Assembly (NCBI RefSeq): GCF_023073335.1
Contig: NZ_JADPJG010000006.1
Span: 198,402 to 239,716, forward strand
Length of the DNA: 41,315 nucleotides
Source of the DNA: Bradyrhizobium sp. 21
Lineage (GTDB): Bacteria > Pseudomonadota > Alphaproteobacteria > Rhizobiales > Xanthobacteraceae
Direction of reading: 5' to 3'
The number at the start of each line of letters is the position of its first letter. Position 1 is the stretch's first letter. Shown one piece after another: positions 8,007 through 15,449 of the stretch. Made by a program: the position numbers and the translations under genes. Below the pieces are notes generated by a model. It did not search any database, was not told where the DNA came from, and was given only the letters and a program-made list of their open reading frames with translations.

Positions 8007-8831
8007 ATGTCCGCCCAGGCCGCCCGCGCCCCCTCTCCGCAACCGCCAATTCTGCTGCGCGAAATGGTCGGCCCCATCGCGGTCCTGACGCTCAACCGCC
8101 CAGCTGCCCGCAACAGCCTGTCGGAGGCGATGATCGCAAGCCTGCATGCCCGGCTCAACGAGATCCGCGACGACAAGACCGTCCGCGGCGTGGTGATCGC
8201 GGCCAACGGTCCCGCCTTCTCCGCCGGCCACGACATGAAGGAGCTGACCGCGCGCCGCACCGACCCGGATCGCGGCCGCGCCTTCTTCGCCGAGATGATG
8301 ACCGCCTGCAGCGCGATGATGCAGGCGATCGTGCACCTGCCCAAGCCCGTGGTCGCGTCCGTCCAGGGCATCGCGACCGCCGCGGGCTGCCAGCTCGTGG
8401 CGAGCTGCGATCTCGCGATCGCCTCGGAAGCAGCACATTTCGCCACACCCGGGGTCGACATCGGCCTGTTCTGCTCGACGCCGATGGTGGCGCTGTCGCG
8501 CAACGTGCCGCGCAAGCAGGCGATGGAGATGCTGCTGACGGGCGAGCCTGTCACGGCCGACCGCGCCCGCGAGATCGGGCTCGTCAATCGCGTGGTGCCC
8601 GCCGGCAGCGAACTCGGCGCCGCGATCGAGCTCGCGCAACAGATCGCACTCAAATCGGCCTACACCGTCAAGCTCGGCAAGGAGGCATTCTACCGCCAGG
8701 CCGAAATGAGCCTTGCGGACGCCTATCGCTATGCGGCAGAGGTGATGACCGAGAACATGATGGCGCGCGACGCCGAGGAAGGCATCGGCGCCTTCATCGA
8801 CAAGCGCACGCCGACATGGCGGGATGAGTAG
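8007..8831 (+). CDS. Enoyl-CoA hydratase/isomerase family protein (ECHDC3-like)
   Basis: The protein has 274 residues with the crotonase core: LTLNRPAARNSLSEAM, the first oxyanion loop AFSAGHDMKEL (69-79) and the second around GIATAAGCQLVASCDLA (121-137). The stretch FATPGVDIGLFCSTPMVALS is the pattern I associate with the ECHDC3 subgroup. At the two catalytic Glu positions of classic enoyl-CoA hydratase it has Gln129 and about Gly149, so simple hydratase activity is doubtful. An acyl-CoA isomerase, hydrolase or non-hydratase role is possible. It is divergent from the hotdog thioesterase. A repeat separates it from the CoA-binding protein gene downstream. Confidence 0.9.
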   Translation: MSAQAARAPSPQPPILLREMVGPIAVLTLNRPAARNSLSEAMIASLHARLNEIRDDKTVRGVVIAANGPAFSAGHDMKELTARRTDPDRGRAFFAEMMTACSAMMQAIVHLPKPVVASVQGIATAAGCQLVASCDLAIASEAAHFATPGVDIGLFCSTPMVALSRNVPRKQAMEMLLTGEPVTADRAREIGLVNRVVPAGSELGAAIELAQQIALKSAYTVKLGKEAFYRQAEMSLADAYRYAAEVMTENMMARDAEEGIGAFIDKRTPTWRDE

Positions 8832-8837
8832 TCAACT

Positions 8838-8941
8838 CCTCATCCTGAGGAGCCGCGGAACGCGGCGTCTCGAAGGATAGAGGCCCGATGCGGCTTCATG
8901 GTTCGAGACGCGCGTGCCGCGCTCCTCACCTGAGGGTCAGA
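8838..8941. repeat. Interspersed repeat with CTCATCCTGAGGAG and GTCTCGAAGGAT boxes (copy 1)
   Basis: CTCCTCATCCTGAGGAG is followed by the hairpin CCGCG-GAA-CGCGG, then GTCTCGAAGGAT, then a second half with GGTTCGAGACGCGCG and CTCCTCACCTGAGGGTC. Related modules occur at 15281-15415. From memory this is one of the commonest intergenic repeats in Bradyrhizobium. It fills nearly the entire gap between two co-oriented genes. Confidence 0.85.
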
Positions 8942-8951
8942 GAAAGAAGAG

Positions 8952-9536
8952 ATGAACCACGACGCCTATCCCGACAATTACATCCGCGCCATCCTCAACA
9001 GCGTGAAGTCGATCGCGATGGTCGGCGCCTCGCCGGTCAATGTGCGGCCGAGCTATTTCGCGTTCAAATATCTGGCCCAGCGCGGCTACGACATGATCCC
9101 GGTCAATCCCGGCCATGTCGGCAAGGAGTTGCTCGGAAAGCCTTTCGTCGCCTCGCTGTCCGACATCGACCGCCCCGTCGACATGGTCGACATTTTCCGC
9201 AATTCCAGCCACATCATGCCCGTGGTCGAGGAAGCCCTCACGCTCGATCCGCTGCCGATGGTGATCTGGATGCAGCTTGGCGCACGCGACGACGCGGCGG
9301 CGCTGAAGGCGGAATCGGTCGGTATCAAGGTGGTGATGAACCGCTGCCCCAAGATCGAATATGGCCGCCTGTCGTCCGAGATCTCATGGATGGGCGTCAA
9401 TTCGCGCACGCTGAGTTCCAAGCGTCCGCCGGCACCGACGCAGGGCATGCGGCTATCCCTCAATCGGATGAGTGTCGGCGGCGGCGACACCGCGGCATCG
9501 GATCGCGCCGCCAAAAACAAGACCGAGCAAAGCTGA
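8952..9536 (+). CDS. CoA-binding domain protein (YccU-like)
   Basis: The protein has 194 residues. A Rossmann-like CoA-binding domain fills residues about 12-140: SVKSIAMVGASPVNVRPSYF, RGYDMIPVNPGHVGKELLGK, VDMVDIFRNSSHIMPVVEEA and PLPMVIWMQLGARDDAAA. The segment VVMNRCPKIEYGRL is the usual C-terminal signature with a conserved Cys. The last about 50 residues are a disordered Ser/Lys-rich tail. Such proteins bind CoA or acyl-CoA but have no proven catalytic role. GAAAGAAGAG before the ATG is a good ribosome binding site. The next gene, 150 bases downstream, encodes a homocysteine-forming enzyme. A similar neighbourhood of a CoA-binding protein with an O-acetylhomoserine sulfhydrylase is common in Rhizobiales (from memory). 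Confidence 0.9.
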   Translation: MNHDAYPDNYIRAILNSVKSIAMVGASPVNVRPSYFAFKYLAQRGYDMIPVNPGHVGKELLGKPFVASLSDIDRPVDMVDIFRNSSHIMPVVEEALTLDPLPMVIWMQLGARDDAAALKAESVGIKVVMNRCPKIEYGRLSSEISWMGVNSRTLSSKRPPAPTQGMRLSLNRMSVGGGDTAASDRAAKNKTEQS

Positions 9537-9685
9537 CGCAATTGCGAAGGATTCGTTTCGCGAACGCGACAATGCGTAGCACGATCGTTCCCAAATGATC
9601 TCGATGTGAAGCCGCGCCTTGACGGCAGCCGCGGCGCCAATCAGCATGCCGCGCGATTTCAGACCACCAGAACAGGACGCCCTCA

Positions 9686-10966
9686 ATGAGCGATCGCCTT
9701 CCGGGATTTTCGACCCTCGCCGTGCATGCCGGTGCACAGCCCGATCCCACCACCGGTGCGCGCGCCACCCCGATTTACCAGACGACGTCGTTTGTCTTCA
9801 ACGACGCCGACCACGCCGCCTCGCTGTTCGGCCTGCAGGCGTTCGGCAACATCTATACCCGCATCGGCAATCCCACCAATGCGGTGCTGGAAGAGCGCGT
9901 CGCAGCCCTCGAAGGCGGCACCGCCGCGCTTGCGGTCGCCTCGGGCCATGCCGCGCAGGTTGTGGTGCTACAGCAATTGCTGCAGCCCGGCGACGAGTTC
10001 ATCGCGGCGCGAAAACTCTATGGCGGCTCGATCAACCAGTTCACGCATGCGTTCAAGAGCTTTGGCTGGAACGTGGTGTGGGCCGATCCCGACGACATCG
10101 CGAGCTTCGAACGCGCGGTCACGCCGCGCACGAAAGCCATCTTCATCGAGTCCATCGCCAATCCCGCCGGCAGCATCACCGACATCGAGGCGATCTCGAC
10201 GGTGGCGCGCAAGGCGGGCGTACCGCTGATCGTCGACAACACGCTGGCCTCGCCCTATCTGATCCGCCCGATCGACCACGGCGCCGACATCGTCGTGCAC
10301 TCGCTGACGAAGTTTCTCGGCGGCCACGGCAATTCGATCGGCGGCATCATCGTCGATGCCGGCACCTTCGATTGGTCGACCGGCGGCAAATACCCGATGC
10401 TCTCTGAGCCGCGGCCCGAATATCACGGCATCCGGCTCCAGGAGACGTTTGGCAATTTCGCCTTCGCCATCGCCTGCCGCGTGCTCGGCCTGCGCGATCT
10501 CGGACCGGCGCTGTCGCCGTTCAATGCCTTCATGATCCTCACCGGCATCGAGACATTGCCGCTGCGCATGCAGAAGCACTGCGACAATGCGAAGGCGGTC
10601 GCCGAATTTCTCGCTGGCCATCCGGCGGTGGCCGCGGTGAACTATGCGGGCCTTGCGAGCGACAAGTACAACCAGCTCGCGCGCAAATACGCGCCGAAGG
10701 GTGCCGGCGCCGTGTTCACCTTCAGTCTGAAGGGCGGCTATGACGCCGGCGTCAGCCTGGTGTCGAAGTTGCAGCTGTTCTCGCATCTGGCCAATGTCGG
10801 CGACACCCGCTCGCTCGTCATCCATCCGGCGTCGACCACGCACAGCCAGCTCGACGACGCCGCCAAGGTCAAGTCCGGCGCCGGCCCCGACGTGGTGCGG
10901 CTCTCGATCGGCATCGAGGACAAGGAAGATCTGATCGCCGATCTTGAACAGGCGCTGGGGGCGTAG
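9686..10966 (+). CDS. metY: O-acetylhomoserine sulfhydrylase (aminocarboxypropyltransferase)
   Basis: The protein has 426 residues, the typical length of MetY rather than of the shorter cystathionine gamma-synthases. It belongs to the Cys/Met metabolism PLP family: YTRIGNPTNAVLEERVAALEGG, the phosphate-binding GHAAQ, and the PLP-binding Lys209 in VVHSLTKFLGGHGNS. It also has the MetY-type C-terminus (NVGDTRSLVIHPASTTHSQL and VRLSIGIEDKEDLIADL). The reaction is O-acetyl-L-homoserine plus sulfide giving L-homocysteine and acetate, the direct sulfhydrylation route to methionine, in the cytoplasm. I looked for a SAM-II riboswitch in the 149-base leader and saw no convincing one. A hairpin just after the stop may end transcription. 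Confidence 0.93.
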   Translation: MSDRLPGFSTLAVHAGAQPDPTTGARATPIYQTTSFVFNDADHAASLFGLQAFGNIYTRIGNPTNAVLEERVAALEGGTAALAVASGHAAQVVVLQQLLQPGDEFIAARKLYGGSINQFTHAFKSFGWNVVWADPDDIASFERAVTPRTKAIFIESIANPAGSITDIEAISTVARKAGVPLIVDNTLASPYLIRPIDHGADIVVHSLTKFLGGHGNSIGGIIVDAGTFDWSTGGKYPMLSEPRPEYHGIRLQETFGNFAFAIACRVLGLRDLGPALSPFNAFMILTGIETLPLRMQKHCDNAKAVAEFLAGHPAVAAVNYAGLASDKYNQLARKYAPKGAGAVFTFSLKGGYDAGVSLVSKLQLFSHLANVGDTRSLVIHPASTTHSQLDDAAKVKSGAGPDVVRLSIGIEDKEDLIADLEQALGA

Positions 10967-10979
10967 TCGCCTGGTCGTC

Positions 10980-11004
10980 CCGGGGCGCAGAAAAAGCGCC
11001 CCGG
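10980..11004 (+). terminator. Hairpin after metY, possible weak terminator
   Basis: CCGGGGCGC (10980-10988) pairs with GCGCCCCGG (10996-11004) around an A-rich 7-nt loop. Only TTAA follows rather than a T-run, so termination may be weak or Rho-assisted. Confidence 0.5.
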
Positions 11005-11020
11005 TTAACGGTCATTAACC
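11003..11020. promoter_or_regulatory. Inverted repeat GGTTAA-N6-TTAACC
   Basis: A perfect 6-bp inverted repeat about 53 bases before the secreted-protein start. The two TTAA blocks are six bases apart, one short of the TTAA-N7-TTAA CtrA box. It could be a regulator site for the downstream gene. No factor can be named with confidence. Confidence 0.3.
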
Positions 11021-11072
11021 ATATCTGCCGCATACATCGTCATTGGACCGCCCCTTTGATTCGGAGCCGACG

Positions 11073-11417
11073 ATGCTGCGCTGGATGGTGCCTGCCCTTG
11101 CGGCGATGATGACGGTCTCAACTGCGATTGCCGCCGATTTGCCGGCCACAGCGAAACGGCGAGCCGCCGCACCGCCGCAGGAGCCGCCAAAAGTCTATGT
11201 CGAGACGGATCCGGATGCGCTGATCTCGCCGGCCTATGGCATCGGCAGCTACATCCGCAACCTGCCGGGGACGCCGCTGCTGCCGGGCTCGCACACGCTG
11301 CCGGGCTATTACGGCCGCCCGTGGGATTACGATTATCAGGGCGCGTATTACGGCGGAAAGCAGGTCGATTATTTCTGGCGCCTGCCCTATTCGTGCGGCA
11401 TCTACGGCTATTGCTGA
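11073..11417 (+). CDS. Secreted Pro/Tyr/Gly-rich small protein
   Basis: The protein has 114 residues from ATG 11073. A TTG ten codons upstream is open but lacks a leader-like sequence, while CGGAG precedes the ATG. Residues 1-21 (MLRWMVPALAAMMTVSTAIAA) form a clear signal peptide cut before DLPATAKRR. The mature chain has a basic Pro-rich stretch, then PAYGIGSYIRNLPGTP and a C-terminus rich in Tyr and Gly with two Cys (SCGIYGYC) that could form a disulfide. It is likely periplasmic or surface-located. I recognise no enzyme or named family, though such proteins are frequent in Bradyrhizobium. The gene is convergent with ctaA, with only 13 bases between the stop codons. Confidence 0.75.
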   Translation: MLRWMVPALAAMMTVSTAIAADLPATAKRRAAAPPQEPPKVYVETDPDALISPAYGIGSYIRNLPGTPLLPGSHTLPGYYGRPWDYDYQGAYYGGKQVDYFWRLPYSCGIYGYC

Positions 11418-11430
11418 AGAGCGGACCCGA

Positions 11431-12513
11431 TCAGCCGGCCTGACCGACGGGAACCGCGCGCGGCTGCGCTTCGATTGCGCCACGCAAAGCGAGCCTCTCC
11501 ACCTGCATCACTGCAAGCGTCAGCACTGCGATCGCGACCGCCTGATGCGCGAGCGCGAGATCAATCGGCACCTGGTTGAGCAGTGTGAGGATGCCGAGCA
11601 CCGCCTGCAGGCTTATCGCCGCGAACAGCCACATTGCGCCGCTCGCCGCCGAACCTGCGCGCGAGCGCACCGCATCGACCGCGTGGAGCGCTGCCAGCGC
11701 GAACAGCGCGTAGGCCGTCATGCGGTGCTCGAACTGCACCGTCAGCACATTGTCGAACATGTTGCGCCACCACGGCGTCTCGAACCACAGCCGCTCCACT
11801 GAGGGAATGAACGCACCGTCGATCTGCGGCCAGGTGTTGTAGGCACGGCCGGCGCGCAAGCCCGCGACCAGCGCACCGAAATAGATCTGGATGAAGGTCA
11901 CGACGAGCAGCAGGGCGCTGGTGAAGCGCAACCGCGAAGACACTGCGATCTGCGGGCGCTCAGTGAGCCGCCGCACCGTCCAGACAATGCCGGCGAAGAT
12001 CAGAAGCGCGAGCACCAGATGCGTCGCCAGCCGGTATTGCGAGACCTCGACGCGTTCCGTCAGGCCCGAGGCCACCATCCACCAGCCGACCGCGCCCTGC
12101 AGGCCGCCGAGCGCGAACAACAGCCACAGCCGCCGCTTCAACTCACCCGACAGACCGCCGCGCCAGAGGAAGAACAGGAACGGCAGGAGATAAGCCACGC
12201 CGATGAAACGGCCGAGCAGCCGGTGGCTCCACTCCCACCAGAAAATCTGCTTGAACTCGGACAGGCGCATGCCCGCGTTGAGCTCGCGATATTGCGGAAT
12301 CTTCTTGTAGGCCTCGAACGCCTCGGTCCATTGCGTGTCCGTAAGCGGCGGAACGCTGCCCGTGACCGGCTTCCATTCGACGATCGAGAGCCCGGATTCC
12401 GTCAGCCGCGTCGCGCCGCCGACCAGCACCATCAGCGCGATCAGCGCGGCCACGGAGATCAGCCACCAGCGCACGGCGCGATGCGACTCGGACGGGGCGG
12501 AAATCGTTGTCAT
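11431..12513 (-). CDS. ctaA: Heme A synthase (COX15/CtaA)
   Basis: The protein has 360 residues from ATG 12511-12513, which begins [21 protein letters not shown] longer open frame upstream runs into a tandem repeat and has no known counterpart. Eight hydrophobic helices are visible, with the family's conserved His residues in [26 protein letters not shown] and LAHQAVAI, which bind the two hemes. [19 protein letters not shown] is the signature loop. The enzyme oxidises the C8 methyl of heme O to the formyl group of heme A for aa3-type cytochrome oxidase in the inner membrane. No ctaB or cox genes are in the window. Its leader carries a 15-bp triple repeat. Confidence 0.96.
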   Translation of the reverse strand: MTTISAPSESHRAVRWWLISVAALIALMVLVGGATRLTESGLSIVEWKPVTGSVPPLTDTQWTEAFEAYKKIPQYRELNAGMRLSEFKQIFWWEWSHRLLGRFIGVAYLLPFLFFLWRGGLSGELKRRLWLLFALGGLQGAVGWWMVASGLTERVEVSQYRLATHLVLALLIFAGIVWTVRRLTERPQIAVSSRLRFTSALLLVVTFIQIYFGALVAGLRAGRAYNTWPQIDGAFIPSVERLWFETPWWRNMFDNVLTVQFEHRMTAYALFALAALHAVDAVRSRAGSAASGAMWLFAAISLQAVLGILTLLNQVPIDLALAHQAVAIAVLTLAVMQVERLALRGAIEAQPRAVPVGQAG

Positions 12514-12530
12514 GCGGGACAAAAACCAAA

Positions 12531-12573
12531 GCTTGAACCGGCAAGGCTTGAACCGGCAAGGCTTGAACCAAAC
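12531..12573. repeat. 15-bp tandem repeat, three copies, in the ctaA leader
   Basis: GCTTGAACCGGCAAG is present at 12531-12545 and identically at 12546-12560, with a partial third copy (GCTTGAACCAAAC) from 12561. It lies 18-60 bases upstream of the ctaA start codon, so it is probably transcribed in the 5' leader or overlaps the promoter. Confidence 0.9.
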
Positions 12574-12637
12574 TGCGTGCCCCTTATAGTCCCCCGCTCC
12601 CGCAGCGCAAGTTACGCGAAAGCCGCAACATTCCGTC

Positions 12638-12859
12638 ATGACGATCCGCACCCGCAAGTTCCTCGGCACCATCCTGCTCCTGGTGCTCGCCACCGTCTGG
12701 GCCCTGCTCGGCATGGCACTGGCACAGATGCCGTGGATCGCCGAATCCGGCTGGCGCCAGGCAATCTATTACGTGGTGGTCGGCATGGGCTGGGTGCTGC
12801 CCGCGATGCCGATCGTGAGCTGGATGCAGCGGCCCGACCGGGCCAAGTCTAGCTCGTAG
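12638..12859 (+). CDS. DUF2842 family small membrane protein
   Basis: The protein has 73 residues with two membrane helices (about 8-30, [20 protein letters not shown], and about 41-60, [20 protein letters not shown]) and the basic N-terminus [10 protein letters not shown]. The [25 protein letters not shown] pattern is that of DUF2842, a conserved alphaproteobacterial inner-membrane family of unknown function. It is divergent from ctaA. Its C-terminus AKSSS is encoded inside a 15-bp tandem repeat, so the last residues and the stop codon derive from repeat units. Confidence 0.85.
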   Translation: MTIRTRKFLGTILLLVLATVWALLGMALAQMPWIAESGWRQAIYYVVVGMGWVLPAMPIVSWMQRPDRAKSSS

Positions 12860-12908
12860 CTCTCCAGCTCGTAGCGCTCTAGTTCGTGGCGCTCTAGCTC
12901 GTAGCGCT
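12849..12908. repeat. 15-bp tandem repeat, four copies, shared 3' end of two convergent genes
   Basis: Units start at 12849, 12864, 12879 and 12894. The last is CTAGCTCGTAGCGCT, and the others differ from it at one to four positions. The array contains the stop codon of the DUF2842 gene (TAG 12857-12859, plus strand) and the stop codon of the deacetylase-like gene (TAG read on the minus strand at 12894-12896). Confidence 0.9.
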
Positions 12909-13985
12909 GCCCGTCGGCTTCACCGGCGGAAAGGCGATGCCGGACACCAGCACCCGCATCATGCGCAGCGAGCGCACCCGCCCATCCCAGCAAATGCGCG
13001 GCAGCGCGCGCAAATTGGTGCGTCCCTCCGCATCCACTGTGCCCGGGATCGTCGACACCGCGCTGGCAAAGCCGGCCTCCTCCGCCATGACGACATGGCT
13101 GCGCCGGAACGAGGCGCGATCGCCGAATGGAAAGGCCAGATGCCTGATATCGCGACGGAAGGCGGCTTCCGCCACCGCCTTGCCCATCGTCATCTCGCGC
13201 AGCGCGGCTGCATCCTTCATGTTGGCGAGAACGGGATAGTTCACAGTCGCATTGCCGATCGTCACGAGCGGATCGGCCGCTAGCCTCGCCAGATCCTCCC
13301 AATTCATCGACGCGTCGCGCGAGAGCGCGGCAAGGTCGATGCGGTAGCGCGTGCAGAGATCGTTGATCGCGGCCGACAGATCCGCCGGCGGCAACGAGCG
13401 CAGCCAGCTCTCGACGAACGAAAACAGCGCCTGCTTCTGGGCATTATCAGTGACGGTGAAGCGCTGCTCCTTCTCGCCCATCATCAGGATGACACGGCTT
13501 TCGCGCGCGATCACCTGTTCGAGTCCGAGCCACCAGGCCTCTCCGACGCCATCGGGGAACGCGGTGGGCACGTAGATCGTGAAGGGCACGGCGTGGCGCG
13601 CCAGCACCGGATAGGCAAAGTTGATCAGATCCTTGCCGGCGCCGTCGAAGGTGAGCGCTACGAAGCGTCGCTTGTCCGGCAGCGTCACCGCGCGCCGGCA
13701 GACCTCGTCCATGCCGAGAAACTCATACTTCCACCGCTTCAGCGCGCGAATGGCGCGGTCGAGGAAGTGCGGCGTGATCTCGTTCTCGCGCAGCGGCTGG
13801 AACGCTCCGCTCCGCCGGGGCCGCACGCGCTCGAAGCGCAGAATCGCGCCGGCGCCACGGCTGCGCAACAACGGTTGGCCGGTGAACCAGGCCAGCTCAA
13901 GCCGCAGCCGCTCCAGCCATCTGTCGTCGGATGCCAATATCCCACCTTCACGCCCGTCGGCGTCCGTTCCCTCTCCTATAGTCAT
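12894..13985 (-). CDS. Polysaccharide deacetylase-like protein with degenerate metal site
   Basis: The protein has 363 residues. The fold is that of CE4/NodB polysaccharide deacetylases as found with exopolysaccharide genes: RRFVALTFDGAGKDLINFAYPVL, PFTIYVPTAFPDG, VTIGNATVNYPVLANM and HLAFPFGDRASF. Active members have a T-F-D-D-G motif and an H-T-V-N-H motif that hold the divalent metal. Here these read TFDGAG (Asp114 kept, second Asp replaced by Gly115) and NATVNY (both His replaced, Ala246 and Tyr250). Metal-dependent deacetylation is therefore unlikely, and a structural or carbohydrate-binding role is my inference. There is no signal peptide. The gene is divergent from the CelD-like gene 81 bases away, at the edge of the polysaccharide locus. 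Its last codons lie in a minisatellite. Confidence 0.88.
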   Translation of the reverse strand: MTIGEGTDADGREGGILASDDRWLERLRLELAWFTGQPLLRSRGAGAILRFERVRPRRSGAFQPLRENEITPHFLDRAIRALKRWKYEFLGMDEVCRRAVTLPDKRRFVALTFDGAGKDLINFAYPVLARHAVPFTIYVPTAFPDGVGEAWWLGLEQVIARESRVILMMGEKEQRFTVTDNAQKQALFSFVESWLRSLPPADLSAAINDLCTRYRIDLAALSRDASMNWEDLARLAADPLVTIGNATVNYPVLANMKDAAALREMTMGKAVAEAAFRRDIRHLAFPFGDRASFRRSHVVMAEEAGFASAVSTIPGTVDAEGRTNLRALPRICWDGRVRSLRMMRVLVSGIAFPPVKPTGSATS

Positions 13986-14066
13986 TACCCTTTGTTGACA
14001 TTTCTTTGCAAAGGTCGGCCACAGGCCGAATTACGCGCATTTTTGCTTTCTCGACAGGTTTCGCGG

Positions 14067-15248
14067 ATGACCATGGCTGCGGCGATGCAAAGCCGGACGG
14101 CAGAAGCGCCAGCGCGGTCGAAAGCGAGCCGTGTCACGCATGTCGATATCGTGACCGATCTCGGCGCGGCCGAGGCGGTCTGGCGCGCCTTCGAGCAGCC
14201 CGGTCACCTCTTCACGCCCTATCAGCGATTTGAGCTGCTCAGTCCCTGGCAGCGCCTGGTCGGCGAGCACGAACGCGCCCGCCCTTTCATCGTCATTGCC
14301 CGCGACGCCGAGCATCAGCCGCTCCTGCTGCTGCCGCTCTCGCTGCGCCAGGGCCGCGGCGTGCGCACGGCCTGCTTCATGGGCGGCAAGCATACGACCT
14401 TCAACATGGGCCTGTGGAACGCCGAGTTTGCGGCGCGGGTCACTATCGCCGATCTCGACGCGCTGCTTGCGCCGCTGTGCCAGCATGCCGACGTGCTCGC
14501 ACTGACGCAGCAGCCGCTGCATTGGCACGACCAGCAAAACCCGTTTGCGGCTCTCCCGCGGCAGAGCTCGATCAATGGCTGCCCGTTGCTGACAATGGAG
14601 CCGGGAGGCCCGCCCGCATCGCGGATCAGCAATTCCTTCCGTCGCCGTCTGAAGAGCAAGGAGAAGAAGCTCCAGGCGCTCGCCGGCTATCGCTATCACC
14701 TGGCGACCACGGACGCGGACGTCACCCGCCTGCTCGACTGGTTCTTCCGCGTCAAGCCGGCGCGGATGGCAGAGCAGAAGCTTCCCAACGTCTTCGCCGA
14801 GCCGGGAGTGGAGCAATTCGTTCGCAGCGCCTGCCTTGCGCTACGCGGCGAAGGCCGCGTCATCGACATCCACGCGCTCGAATGCGACGACGAGGTGATC
14901 GCCATCTTCGCCGGTGTCGCCGACGGCCAGCGCTTCTCCATGATGTTCAACACCTACACGATGTCCGAGCATGCCCGCTACAGCCCCGGGCTGATCCTGA
15001 TGCGCTACATCATCGACCGCTGCGCCGAGCGCGGCTACCGTTCGCTCGACCTCGGCATCGGCTCGGACGAGTACAAGCGGATGTTCTGCAAGGACGACCA
15101 GGACATCTTCGACAGTTTTGTTCCGCTGACGTCACGCGGAAAACTCGCGGCGATGGCGATGTCCTCGCTGAGCCACGGCAAGCGGCTGGTGAAACAAAAC
15201 CAGATGCTGTTCGACCTTGCGCAGCGACTGCGACGAGCGTTCGGGTAA
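14067..15248 (+). CDS. CelD/BcsL-like GNAT acetyltransferase domain protein
   Basis: The protein has 393 residues from ATG 14067. The frame is open for 158 more codons upstream, but that part overlaps the divergent gene. The C-terminal half (about 185-350) is the acetyltransferase-6 (GNAT-like) domain seen in CelD proteins: NSFRRRLKSKEKKLQALAGY, a short loop LLDWFFRVKPARMAEQKLPN, ALECDDEVIAIFAGVADGQR, and SPGLILMRYIIDRCAERGYR followed by LDLGIGSDEYKRMF. Members occur in cellulose and exopolysaccharide clusters and are thought to acylate sugar precursors or chains in the cytoplasm. The acceptor here is unknown. TTGACA at about 13994 may be its -35 box. Its 3' end faces the Wzz-like gene across a repeat. 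Confidence 0.88.
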   Translation: MTMAAAMQSRTAEAPARSKASRVTHVDIVTDLGAAEAVWRAFEQPGHLFTPYQRFELLSPWQRLVGEHERARPFIVIARDAEHQPLLLLPLSLRQGRGVRTACFMGGKHTTFNMGLWNAEFAARVTIADLDALLAPLCQHADVLALTQQPLHWHDQQNPFAALPRQSSINGCPLLTMEPGGPPASRISNSFRRRLKSKEKKLQALAGYRYHLATTDADVTRLLDWFFRVKPARMAEQKLPNVFAEPGVEQFVRSACLALRGEGRVIDIHALECDDEVIAIFAGVADGQRFSMMFNTYTMSEHARYSPGLILMRYIIDRCAERGYRSLDLGIGSDEYKRMFCKDDQDIFDSFVPLTSRGKLAAMAMSSLSHGKRLVKQNQMLFDLAQRLRRAFG

Positions 15249-15280
15249 GAAATTCCCCGGTTGGGAAACGCTCCCCTGCG

Positions 15281-15415
15281 GCGCATCCTTCGAGACGCCC
15301 GCCTCTGGCGGGCCCTCAGGATGAGGACAAAATTCGCGGCAGCACTTCAACGGATTCCGATCTAGCCAAGCCTCATCCTGAGGAGACCGCGAAGCGGTCG
15401 TCTCGAAGGACGAGG
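15281..15415. repeat. Inverted pair of the CTCATCCTGAGG/GTCTCGAAGGA repeat (copies 2 and 3)
   Basis: One unit on the minus strand covers about 15283-15326 and a second on the plus strand covers 15371-15415 (CCTCATCCTGAGGAGACCGC, then GTCTCGAAGGACGAGG). Being head to head, they can pair into a large cruciform or RNA hairpin between two convergent genes. They belong to the same family as 8838-8941. Confidence 0.85.
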
Positions 15416-15449
15416 CGCTCGCTCGGGCCCCGCGGAGAGGGCAAGGACA

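Noticed and set aside
9537..9685. Possible SAM-II riboswitch before metY
   Set aside because: GCGCGATTTCAGACCACC looks a little like the start of a SAM-II aptamer, but the needed pseudoknot partner is missing in the short distance to the start codon.
11003..11018. CtrA box (TTAA-N7-TTAA)
   Set aside because: The spacing is six bases, not seven, and there is no further support. Kept only as an unnamed inverted repeat.
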